This document shows positions 52,872 through 60,383 of a DNA stretch of 64,000 nucleotides, piece by piece. A program made the position numbers and the translations under genes. The stretch's first letter is position 1; each line of letters opens with the position of its first letter. Source of the DNA: Draconibacterium sediminis (GTDB taxonomy: Bacteria; Bacteroidota; Bacteroidia; Bacteroidales; Prolixibacteraceae); contig NZ_JRHC01000003.1 of NCBI RefSeq assembly GCF_000949475.1, forward strand, positions 310,001-374,000, read 5' to 3'. Under the pieces are notes generated by a model. It ran no database searches and had not been told where the DNA came from. It saw only the letters and a program-made list of their open reading frames with translations.

Positions 52872-54296
52872 GCGGTAGTCTTTTTGATAAAATAATTTTT
52901 TTTCACTCGTTATATTCCAAAGAAGCAATAATTCTGATTTTAATTCTGAGTTTTTATAATCTGTCATTTTACCCCACGACATAATATTGCAATCGTTAGA
53001 TAATTCAACCACTTTATCAGGTGAATTAGAAATATTGTTCAATGCTTGTATTTCACATTTATTTTCGTCCAATTTTGAAATGTCTGCGAAAGTGTAAACG
53101 AGCATTGATGCAATAATAAAAATCCAATATTTTTTAGATTTCATTTTTCCATATAAAAAATATGTCGTGACTCCCAAAACAAAAAACAAACTAATGGTTA
53201 CAGGCATAAATGTATCATATCGTATAATATTTGGTCTGTAAGGCCTGTAGCCACCAAATGGCAGCAATAAAATATAGATTGCCGAAAATATTCCTATCCA
53301 TTTTACACTTCGAATTATTTTTTCTGCTTCTTCGTTTTTAATTTTTTTATGAATTATGAATAGATTAATTCCAATTATTGTAAGCATTAATGGGAATCCA
53401 AATGAATGTGTAATTTGAGAAAAAATACCAACAGGCAATTTCAAATATCGTTCGATTAAGGGAATTGATTCTGAGCCGTAATTTGAATCATAAAATCCAA
53501 GGAATAATGAGTACAAGCTAAAAAAACTAATTGGTAAAATTAGATATAATACATCTTTCGGGATTTGTATAATAAACGAAAGTATCGAGTTAGAACTATG
53601 TTTTTTTAAATCAATGATGTAATGAGAAAAGAGCAGGGTAGAAAATATTAAAATTACACCAGGAATAAGCGGACCACTTAACGGTAAAATAAAAACTAAA
53701 GGAATTAAATAGAATAATTTTTTACCAAAAGGTTTGTTGTCAAGGTTGTATAATCTATTATAGAACGATTTTATAAATATTACCAATAATACAAGTGGGA
53801 CTGCATAGAAAAAAGTATAAGCAGTTGATACATCTATTATTCCCATTCGACTCCAATATCCATGGGTTTGAAATAATGGTGTAACCAAAGCAGCTACTAA
53901 TAGAAATTGATGATTTAAAATATTTTTTACGTTACTAATAGTTGTCGTTAAGAGATAAATTAAAAAAAGTTGAACAAGCATTTTCGCCAATGCACATGAA
54001 AAATAAACAGACGTTATTGGCTCAAAGAAACGTTGAAGAAGAATTGGCACATTTCTAAAATATTCCATAAAGAAATAATGCGAGAAAAAACGATTTGGAT
54101 TTACATGTTTTTCATTTGTAATTACTGCTTTTATACCTGTCGGGTCGTTAAATATTTCCTGAACGTCTTTTGCTGGTACAATACCTCCTTCCATGTCTCC
54201 ATAAAGAGGTGTGTGATAAAATTGCAGGAATGAATATGTTATATCCCCAATTAAAAAAATGATTAGAATTATTTTAAATATTTGAGCTTTTTTCAT
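52869..54296 (-). CDS. Polytopic membrane protein, cassette copy 1 (475 aa)
   Basis: A 475-residue integral membrane protein of unknown function with about 11-12 hydrophobic segments over its length. The first, MKKAQIFKIILIIFLIGDI, is followed by a large loop (25-75) and the rest is membrane-bound up to about 410; the C-terminal 60 residues are soluble (CEIQALNNISNSP...). The plan is reminiscent of GT-C-type membrane glycosyltransferases, but I see no diagnostic motif. A second copy at 58003 is about 94% identical (about 30 residues differ by eye). Its stop TAA lies in the TAAC of the site, and its ATG is 20 bp behind the previous site. Confidence 0.8.
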   Translation of the reverse strand: MKKAQIFKIILIIFLIGDITYSFLQFYHTPLYGDMEGGIVPAKDVQEIFNDPTGIKAVITNEKHVNPNRFFSHYFFMEYFRNVPILLQRFFEPITSVYFSCALAKMLVQLFLIYLLTTTISNVKNILNHQFLLVAALVTPLFQTHGYWSRMGIIDVSTAYTFFYAVPLVLLVIFIKSFYNRLYNLDNKPFGKKLFYLIPLVFILPLSGPLIPGVILIFSTLLFSHYIIDLKKHSSNSILSFIIQIPKDVLYLILPISFFSLYSLFLGFYDSNYGSESIPLIERYLKLPVGIFSQITHSFGFPLMLTIIGINLFIIHKKIKNEEAEKIIRSVKWIGIFSAIYILLLPFGGYRPYRPNIIRYDTFMPVTISLFFVLGVTTYFLYGKMKSKKYWIFIIASMLVYTFADISKLDENKCEIQALNNISNSPDKVVELSNDCNIMSWGKMTDYKNSELKSELLLLWNITSEKKLFYQKDYR

Positions 54297-54636
54297 TCGA
54301 TTTCAAGATTACCGCTAACGGTTGGTACATGTTGTCGGGGCGGATTTCGGAGAGCGTTCCTGTCCGAAGGACACGGAACTGCGAAACGAGAATCCGCAGT
54401 TGGCGAACCACCGAACCCCGCCCTGCAATATGTACTGTGTTATGTGGTGTTTTTTTTATTATTATCATTATCGTTAAAACAATCGGGATTGCAAGTCCTG
54501 CTGTTATAAGTCCTAGTTTTACAAATCCAATCATCGCATAAAATCCCATAGCCCAATTTGTCATGACTCTATCGGTTTTTTCTAAAAATTCCGTTAGTCT
54601 TTCAGAATTGTCCAAAAGCCAATAAGAAATCAACAT
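54274..54636 (-). CDS. Small membrane protein ORF reading through an attC-like site
   Basis: A 120-residue ORF. Residues 1-62 are plausible protein: a soluble start, then two hydrophobic segments (about 28-45 and 47-60, ending MIIIKKTPH). From about residue 66 the sequence (NTVHIAGRGSVVRQL...) is a translation of attC-like site b, because the frame misses the TAA in the site core. It then overlaps the start of the 475-residue gene by 23 bp. The natural gene may have ended differently before, so the tail is probably not selected. The N-terminus lacks an upstream start codon; the ATG at 54636 is the first. Same cassette as the lipoprotein gene. Confidence 0.5.
   Translation of the reverse strand: MLISYWLLDNSERLTEFLEKTDRVMTNWAMGFYAMIGFVKLGLITAGLAIPIVLTIMIIIKKTPHNTVHIAGRGSVVRQLRILVSQFRVLRTGTLSEIRPDNMYQPLAVILKSNEKSSNI
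54316..54442 (-). repeat. attC-like site b (127 bp)
   Basis: Imperfect palindrome from TAAC (54316-54319) to GTTA (54439-54442). Arms GTACATGTTG.. and ..TGCAATATGTAC pair near the ends, GGGGCGGATT with AATCCGC inside, and GTTCCTGTCC-GAA-GGACACGGAAC forms the central hairpin. It differs from site e at 5 of 127 positions. Confidence 0.8.
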
Positions 54637-54688
54637 TACGGCACTAAGCGTGTAATAGCCGATTATTTTTATTCTCTTATTTTTTTAA

Positions 54689-55108
54689 TCAATTCTCACC
54701 TTTGTCTGCCTCAATACATGGTATCCCGTAAATATAAACAGTGTCCAGCTTGTCATTAAAACGGATTAATTCACTTTCTACAAATGTTTCAATTGGAGAA
54801 CCTTTAAAAATCATATCGATGGAATCTTTGGGCTCATTGAAATTACATTTTATTGTTTGGTTTTTCAATGTCCAGTTACCAGTTACTCGTTTTTGTCTTG
54901 TACTCCAAGTTGCGCCAGCTTCATTTTGACTTTCTTCAATCGAAGTCTCAATCAATAATTCTAATTGTCCATTTTGCTCCAAATTCAATTTAAAGTCATT
55001 GAATCCCCCAGTGAATTTCTCAGGACTTTTATAATGTCTTGGTGTCAATTTTCCAGAACACGATAAAAGCAGTGTGAATGAAATTATGAATAGAATTATT
55101 TTGCTCAT
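54689..55108 (-). CDS. Cassette lipoprotein of unknown function
   Basis: 139 residues with a lipoprotein signal (FTLLLSCSG, Cys17). The mature part is beta-rich (FNDFKLNLEQNGQLELLIETSIEE, RVTGNWTLKNQTIKCNF), like a small lipocalin-like or META-type barrel, with one Cys pair possible. No family recognised. It begins 24 bp after site c and shares its cassette with the small membrane ORF at 54274-54636. Confidence 0.7.
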   Translation of the reverse strand: MSKIILFIISFTLLLSCSGKLTPRHYKSPEKFTGGFNDFKLNLEQNGQLELLIETSIEESQNEAGATWSTRQKRVTGNWTLKNQTIKCNFNEPKDSIDMIFKGSPIETFVESELIRFNDKLDTVYIYGIPCIEADKGEN

Positions 55109-55131
55109 TTCTTAGTTTTTAAAATACAACA

Positions 55132-55257
55132 TAACGGTTGGTGCATCTCGCGGTGCGGATTTCGGAGCTTCTTTCCTGTCCGGCAGGACGGAACGATGAT
55201 GCGAGAGCCGCAGTTGGTACACCACCAAACCCCGCTATGCAATATGGCACATTGTTA
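55132..55257 (-). repeat. attC-like site c (126 bp)
   Basis: Runs from TAAC (55132-55135) to GTTA (55254-55257). The central hairpin is CCTGTCC-GGC-AGGACGG-like. It shares the ends and the CACCAAACCCCGC segment with sites b and e, but differs in many inner positions. Confidence 0.75.
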
Positions 55258-55268
55258 TAGGGCGTAAT

Positions 55269-56348
55269 TTATTTAATTTCATATTCTTCATAGTTTGTTT
55301 CAGTATGCTCATAAAGTCTGAGTCGAAATGGTTTATTAAAGTCTGCTTGATTTAATCTACTTTTAAGCAACCTTGAATCAGTCATAATCTGAGGTTTGTT
55401 CCAATCAACTTTAGGAACATATAGGCTAAGCATATATGAATCATCCACAATTTCGTACATGAAATTAATTTGATACTGATGTGGGAAAAGGTTTTTTAAT
55501 CTTAAAATTAAATCTTGAAGTTTTAACCTTTCATTCTCTGGAATCATAATGTCGTAAAAAAGTCTAAAATTTTTGTTTTGGACAAAAGGTACTGACTCCA
55601 TTAAATATTGAATGCTATCACTTTGGTTTAAAATAATTCTTTTTTCAGTTTTGAGATACTCATCCATAAAGTTGAAACGAACAGGTTTTGAAAAATCATA
55701 GCAGCTGATATGTTTAAATACGGATTGCATCTCATTTAAATACTCAGTATTATTAAAATAGTCTTTATCAGTTACCAGTTTTAGATCAATGACTGAATCA
55801 CAATCTTCAAATACTACTTCGGTCAGATTTTCGGAATTAAAATAATCAGTTCTAATTAGGATATTCCCAAGTTTATTAACTTCTTCAATAGTCATTTCGT
55901 GATTGTAAAAGACACCATTACCATTAAAATCAGCTCTTAAATAATCATTTACATTAGAGATTCTGTCAAGAAGTATTACAGGAATAAATATTAACGCTAC
56001 AACCAGTACTGTCAGGCCTACAGGCAACCAATTCGAACTTTTTTCTCCTTTATTTTCAAAATGTTCGCTTATTCTTTCACCTTGAAATCTTTTGACAAAT
56101 AGATGAATAATTGCTCCATTTATTAGAGGAATAACCAATCCTGGACTAGTAATATTTTCTGGGATTAGCATTGCTAGACCAAATAGCGCAAGAGTCCAAA
56201 CTGTGCATATCAAAATCCACAATACGCCTTTTTTACTTTCTCCAAATTTTGAATAATTGTGTGATATTAGAATCCCAGCAACAAATGGCGAACCAATAAC
56301 ACATGCAAATTGAATCTGTTTTAAGTTGTATATTTTCTTATTTTCCAT
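55269..56348 (-). CDS. Cassette membrane protein of unknown function
   Basis: About 359 residues from the ATG at 56348 (MENKKIYNLKQIQFA); the longer frame to 56387 would start inside the degenerate site d. Four hydrophobic segments in the first 140 residues (about 12-30, 41-60, 66-83, 111-131) are followed by a soluble C-terminal domain of about 220 residues with acidic and aromatic character (FNFMDEYLKTEKRIIL...). No family recognised. The stop is 12 bp before the GTTA of site c. Confidence 0.7.
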   Translation of the reverse strand: MENKKIYNLKQIQFACVIGSPFVAGILISHNYSKFGESKKGVLWILICTVWTLALFGLAMLIPENITSPGLVIPLINGAIIHLFVKRFQGERISEHFENKGEKSSNWLPVGLTVLVVALIFIPVILLDRISNVNDYLRADFNGNGVFYNHEMTIEEVNKLGNILIRTDYFNSENLTEVVFEDCDSVIDLKLVTDKDYFNNTEYLNEMQSVFKHISCYDFSKPVRFNFMDEYLKTEKRIILNQSDSIQYLMESVPFVQNKNFRLFYDIMIPENERLKLQDLILRLKNLFPHQYQINFMYEIVDDSYMLSLYVPKVDWNKPQIMTDSRLLKSRLNQADFNKPFRLRLYEHTETNYEEYEIK

Positions 56349-56377
56349 TAGTATTTCGGAGTTTTTTATATGTTCGT

Positions 56378-56504
56378 TAAGGCACATAGTTTACAAAGTT
56401 AAAGTCACATCCTTTACACAATTCTCGGACTTAACCTTGTTGTTGTTGCGAGACGAGAACCTTGTTGTCAGCCCGAAAACCGCAATGCAATTTACAAGGT
56501 GTTA
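56378..56504 (-). repeat. attC-like site d, degenerate
   Basis: The HAD-gene side is intact (GTTATCTTTC, 56501-56510, complementary to that cassette's other end). The opposite end lacks a clean TAAC: candidates are TAAGG (56378) or TAAAG (56400), and the following cassette start shows no complement to its own end. Inner pairing is weak. The length is 127 or 105 bp depending on the chosen end. Confidence 0.45.
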
Positions 56505-57158
56505 TCTTTCGTTTTTTGTCTGTTTGAAAATCTCCTTCATCAATAAGTCATAGTTCGAATAAATAGCATCTGCATCTGTAAGATAATGTGTGTCAAAAGT
56601 ATTTGTTATGGCAAAACATTTACAACCCGCTTTTTTTGCAGCGCAAATTCCCATAGGAGAATCCTCTATTACTATAGAATTCTCAGGTTTAATATTAAGA
56701 TTGGAGCATGTAATTTGAAAAATCTCAGGATGAGGTTTTTTATTTTTTATTTCAGTACCGGTTGTGATAATATCAAAAATCTTATAGTCATAATTTACTA
56801 TTCCAAAATTAATCTCAACTTTACTCATATCTGCACTAGTTGCAAGTGCAATTTTAACATTCTGCTTCTTGCTTTTATTTATTATCTCAATTATTCCTTT
56901 ATAAATTGATAGTTCTTCTTTAGCAATTTTTTTATAAATCTTATAAAGTTCAAGCTTGTCTTTAGTTGCTATTTTAAAATTGTAGTTTTCAGCAACTCCG
57001 TTTAAATAATTAAACTCTCCAGTTCCTATGAAAGGGGTAAACTCTTTCTTATCAACAACTATATTTCGTTTTTTGAAGAATTCGACACCAGCTTTTGCGA
57101 TAATATCTTCAGAGTTGAATATCACACCATCCATGTCAAAAATTAATGCAGCTATCAT
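56502..57158 (-). CDS. HAD-superfamily hydrolase (beta-phosphoglucomutase/phosphatase type)
   Basis: 218 residues. Motif I FDMDGVIFN (nucleophile Asp8, acid/base Asp10), a helical cap at about 20-80, motif II IALATSAD, the Lys in IKNKKPHPEIFQ and motif IV VIEDSPMGICAAKKAG. This is a complete subfamily I HAD enzyme, acting on sugar phosphates or similar small phosphates. It is 33 bp after the phosphoribosyltransferase gene without a site between, so both form a two-gene cassette. The stop TAA lies in the GTTA core of site d. Confidence 0.88.
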   Translation of the reverse strand: MIAALIFDMDGVIFNSEDIIAKAGVEFFKKRNIVVDKKEFTPFIGTGEFNYLNGVAENYNFKIATKDKLELYKIYKKIAKEELSIYKGIIEIINKSKKQNVKIALATSADMSKVEINFGIVNYDYKIFDIITTGTEIKNKKPHPEIFQITCSNLNIKPENSIVIEDSPMGICAAKKAGCKCFAITNTFDTHYLTDADAIYSNYDLLMKEIFKQTKNER

Positions 57159-57191
57159 ATAACGTTTTTTTTCAAAAATAATAACAGATAA

Positions 57192-57830
57192 TTAAGTTGC
57201 CTTGCCCCAAGGGAAATAAAAATCATTATCGTTGCGCGTATAATAAGAATAGAATTGATTAGGAGTTGGTTTGCCTTTTTTCTTCGCAACATTGGACGCA
57301 ACTAAAGTCATAAACCTCATATCGGAATCGGGAATTCCAGACTTTGATAAAAATGAATAAACTTGACACATAGCGTCTCCTGAGTAAGACCAATCATCCA
57401 TGATTAATATTTTCTTTCCTTTAAATTTCAATATGCTTTCCGGTAAATAAAACTTTCTATTTCTACTTTCAAGTTCTATAAATCCTGTATCTTCCATATT
57501 GATTGGTTTTTTGTGTTGACTTTGCCAAAATGATATAAAAACTGGTAAATTTCTTTTTGATTTAGAATAAACCATTGTAATAATTGCTGCCCCTCTTTCC
57601 GACATGCATAGAACAGCTTCGGGATGGAATTTCTTTTCAACCTCATCAAATAGTTTGGTTATCCCAATTTCAACTTCTTCCCAGCTTATTCTTTTGGTCA
57701 TGATTTGTAAAGTTTCAAATTTCTTCGCAACTCTTGCACTTTTGAATCCATAATATATACTTAAAAAAGTTGTAATAATTGTTGCAAGGATTGAAATTGT
57801 TAGTCCAATGTTTTGTTTTATTAAATCCAT
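57192..57830 (-). CDS. Membrane-anchored phosphoribosyltransferase-like protein
   Basis: 212 residues. One N-terminal membrane helix (about 8-28, GLTISILATIITTFLSIYYG), then a type I PRTase fold: FHPEAVLCMSERGAAII (flexible start), and the PRPP-binding loop ILIMDDWSYSGDAM (about 140-153), where the second acidic residue and the Thr/Ser-Gly turn are conserved with one exchange (W in place of the usual small residue). Catalytic substrates are not evident; a membrane anchor on a PRTase is unusual. It pairs with the HAD gene downstream, which suggests a nucleotide-related step. Confidence 0.8.
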   Translation of the reverse strand: MDLIKQNIGLTISILATIITTFLSIYYGFKSARVAKKFETLQIMTKRISWEEVEIGITKLFDEVEKKFHPEAVLCMSERGAAIITMVYSKSKRNLPVFISFWQSQHKKPINMEDTGFIELESRNRKFYLPESILKFKGKKILIMDDWSYSGDAMCQVYSFLSKSGIPDSDMRFMTLVASNVAKKKGKPTPNQFYSYYTRNDNDFYFPWGKAT

Positions 57831-57878
57831 ATTTGTGTTTTGATAATTAGTTTATTACGTGTGTGTTTAAATGAAAGA

Positions 57879-58005
57879 TAACGGTTGGTACATGTTGTCG
57901 GGGCGGATTTCGAAGAGCGTTCCTGTCCGAAGGACACGGAACTGCGATGCGAGAATCCGCAGTTGGCGTACCACCAAACCCCGCCCTGCAATATGTACTG
58001 TGTTA
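57879..58005 (-). repeat. attC-like site e (127 bp)
   Basis: From TAAC (57879-57882) to GTTA (58002-58005). Same structure as site b (5 differences). It follows 475-residue copy 2, whose TAA stop it supplies, and precedes the phosphoribosyltransferase ATG by 49 bp. Confidence 0.8.
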
Positions 58006-59430
58006 ACGGTAGTCTTTTTGATAAAATAATTTTTTTTCATTCGTTATATTCCAAAGAAGCAATAATTCTGATTTTAATTCTGAGTTTTTATAATCTGTCA
58101 TTTGACCCCACGACATAATATTGCAATCGTTAGATAATTCAACCACCTTCTCAGGTGAATTAGAAATATTGTTTAATGCTTGTATTTCACATTTATTTTC
58201 GTCCAATTTTGAAATGTCTGCAAAAGTGTAAACGAGCATTGATGCAATAATAAAAATCCAATATTTTTTAGATTTCATTTTTCCATATAAAAAATATGTC
58301 GTTGCTCCCAAAACAAAAAACAAACTAATGGTTACGGGCATAAATGTATCATATCGTATAATAATTGGTCTGTAAGGTCTGTAACCACCTAAAGGCAGTA
58401 ATAAAATATAGATTGCCGAAAATACTCCTATCCATTTTACAGTCCGAATTATTTTTTCTGCTTCTTTGTTTTTATTTTTTTTATGAATTATGAATAGATT
58501 AATTCCAATTATTGTAAGCATTAATGGAAATCCAAATGAATGTGTAATTTGAGAAAAAATACCAGCGGGCAATTTCAAATATCTTTCGATTAATGGAATT
58601 GATTCTGAGCCGTAATTTGAATCATAAAATCCAAGGAATAATGAGTACAAGCTTAAAAAACTAATTGGTAAAATTAGAAATAATACATCTTTCGGGATTT
58701 GTTTAATAAACGAAAGAATCGAGTTAGAACTATGTCTTTTAAAATCAATGATGTAATGAAAGAAGAGAAGGGTAGAAAATATTAAAATTACACCAGGAAT
58801 AAGCGGACCGCTTAACGGTAAAATAAAAACTAAAGGAATTAAATAGAATAATCTTTTACCAAAAGGTTTGTTGTCAAGGTTGTATAATCTGTTATTGAAG
58901 GATTTTATAAATATTACCAATAACACAAGTGGAACTGCATAGAAAAAAGTATAAGCAGTTGATACATCTATTATTCCCATTCGACTCCAATATCCATGGG
59001 TTTGAAATAATGGTGTAACCAAAGCAGCTACTATTAGAAATTGATAATTTAAAATATTTTTTACGTTACTAATCGTTGTCGTTAAGAGGTAAATTAAAAG
59101 AACTTGAACAAGTATTTTCGCCAATGCACATGAAAAATAAACAGACGTTATTGGCTCAAAGAAACGTTGAAGAAGAATTGGTACATTTCTAAAATATTCC
59201 ATAAAAAAGTAATGCGAGAAGAAACGATTTGGATTTACATGTTTTTCATTTGTAATTATTGCTTTTATACCTGTCGGGTCGTTAAATATTTCCTGAACGT
59301 CATTTGCTGGTACAATACCTCCTTCCATGTCTCCATAGAGAGGTGTGTGATAAAATTGCAGGAATGAATATGTTAAATCCCCAATTAAAAAAACTATTAG
59401 TAATATTTTAAATATTTGAGCTTTTCTCAT
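58003..59430 (-). CDS. Polytopic membrane protein, cassette copy 2 (475 aa)
   Basis: The same length and plan as copy 1 at 52869 (offset 5134 bp), about 94% identical at protein level. Most changes are conservative (I/L/V, K/R), so both copies seem to be under purifying selection. The leader GTTAACGGTAATC, 20-odd bp upstream, matches that of copy 1 except one core base. It lies 5.1 kb from copy 1 in direct orientation. Function unknown; multi-helix protein, possibly an enzyme acting on lipid-linked sugars (weak inference). Confidence 0.8.
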   Translation of the reverse strand: MRKAQIFKILLIVFLIGDLTYSFLQFYHTPLYGDMEGGIVPANDVQEIFNDPTGIKAIITNEKHVNPNRFFSHYFFMEYFRNVPILLQRFFEPITSVYFSCALAKILVQVLLIYLLTTTISNVKNILNYQFLIVAALVTPLFQTHGYWSRMGIIDVSTAYTFFYAVPLVLLVIFIKSFNNRLYNLDNKPFGKRLFYLIPLVFILPLSGPLIPGVILIFSTLLFFHYIIDFKRHSSNSILSFIKQIPKDVLFLILPISFLSLYSLFLGFYDSNYGSESIPLIERYLKLPAGIFSQITHSFGFPLMLTIIGINLFIIHKKNKNKEAEKIIRTVKWIGVFSAIYILLLPLGGYRPYRPIIIRYDTFMPVTISLFFVLGATTYFLYGKMKSKKYWIFIIASMLVYTFADISKLDENKCEIQALNNISNSPEKVVELSNDCNIMSWGQMTDYKNSELKSELLLLWNITNEKKLFYQKDYR

Positions 59431-59448
59431 TTGGTTTAAGATTACCGT

Positions 59449-59572
59449 TAACGTTGAGTATATGCAAAGTAGGCGATTGCGGGCTTCAAACTTATCAAAC
59501 CGTTACAGTTTTTAAGCGGGCTACAACCGTTGAAATTACTACTATCACGCCTATTTTGTATATACATTGTTG
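59449..59572 (-). repeat. attC-like site f (124 bp), AT-rich family
   Basis: From TAAC (59449-59452) to GTTG (59569-59572). Ends pair through GTATATGCAAA/TTTTGTATATAC and AGGCG/CGCCT. It shares a central segment (TCAAACCG.TAC...CGGGCTACAA.CGTTG) with site h and little with b, c, e. Confidence 0.75.
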
Positions 59573-59586
59573 GCAGCATGTGCTTT

Positions 59587-60207
59587 TTATCTCCATTCAT
59601 CAAATTTTTCAACTTTAAAATTTTCTTGAGTAAATGATTCTTCATATTCAAGAATTTCAGTAGGAAAGGTTTTTAATGCTTCTTCACCCGTTAAATAACG
59701 ATTATTCTGGGGGTCATAAATCACACCGTCTGAAAGTTCCGCCAAAAATGCGGCAAAAAACAAACTAATCCTTAATTCACTTTTATTATGGGTCTGCCAA
59801 CTAATCAAATAATCCTTTTTGCAATTTTTGAGAAAACTATCAATATATTCATTTACAATAAAATTCTGCTTTTTCGATTTCTGTTCTGATTTAAAAAGTC
59901 TTGATATAATTGATTTTTTTGATGTTTCAGTCCATTCATTTGACTCGTTTAATGCTGTTTCATAATCATAATCACCAAATAGTAATTCGAATCCTGTTAT
60001 AATCTCAAAGTCTATACTTTCATATAATTTAGAAAATCCTTTATTTCCAGCAATTTTAATTGGTAAAAATCCACTATCAGATTTTTCTTCAAATTTAAAA
60101 TCAGGATGAAACTCAATTTCCATATTATAGTCAAGGAACCGTTTTTTTATAATCGGAACTACTTCTGATGAAATACCTTTTGAAAAAACATTAATATCTA
60201 ATCCCAT
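59587..60207 (-). CDS. Cassette protein of unknown function (206 aa)
   Basis: A soluble, acidic protein of 206 residues without signal or membrane segment. Starts MGLDINVFSKG; the middle contains SFLKNCKKDYLISWQTHNKSELRISLFFAAFLAELSDG, and the C-terminus ends EESFTQENFKVEKFDEWR. The opening GLDI..F is like small immunity or SMI1-like proteins in feel, but no motif supports that. It has its own cassette between sites f and g; the start is 40 bp behind site g. Confidence 0.65.
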   Translation of the reverse strand: MGLDINVFSKGISSEVVPIIKKRFLDYNMEIEFHPDFKFEEKSDSGFLPIKIAGNKGFSKLYESIDFEIITGFELLFGDYDYETALNESNEWTETSKKSIISRLFKSEQKSKKQNFIVNEYIDSFLKNCKKDYLISWQTHNKSELRISLFFAAFLAELSDGVIYDPQNNRYLTGEEALKTFPTEILEYEESFTQENFKVEKFDEWR

Positions 60208-60246
60208 ATCTTAAATGTTTGTAGTTATGTCTCTTAGCATTGCTGC

Positions 60247-60372
60247 CAACGGTCACTTGTATGTGGTCGGGCGGGATTTCGAAGAGAAATCCTGTCAGAC
60301 CCGCAGGAAAGTGGGCACGAGGTCTGACTTGTCAGACCGCTAAAACCCCCGCCTGCCATATACAATTTGTTA
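60247..60372 (-). repeat. attC-like site g (126 bp)
   Basis: From CAAC (60247-60250) to GTTA (60369-60372). Arms CTTGTATGTGG/CCATATACAA and GGGCGGG/CCCGCC; inner hairpin CCTGTCAGACCCGCAGG. The CAAC variant is matched by GTTG at the other end of the same cassette (site f), as the cassette model demands. Confidence 0.75.
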
Positions 60373-60383
60373 ACGTAAGTATT

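Noticed and set aside
52715-52906. Minus-strand ORF of 63 codons over the array edge
   Set aside because: It translates the truncated site and the antisense of the TPR gene.
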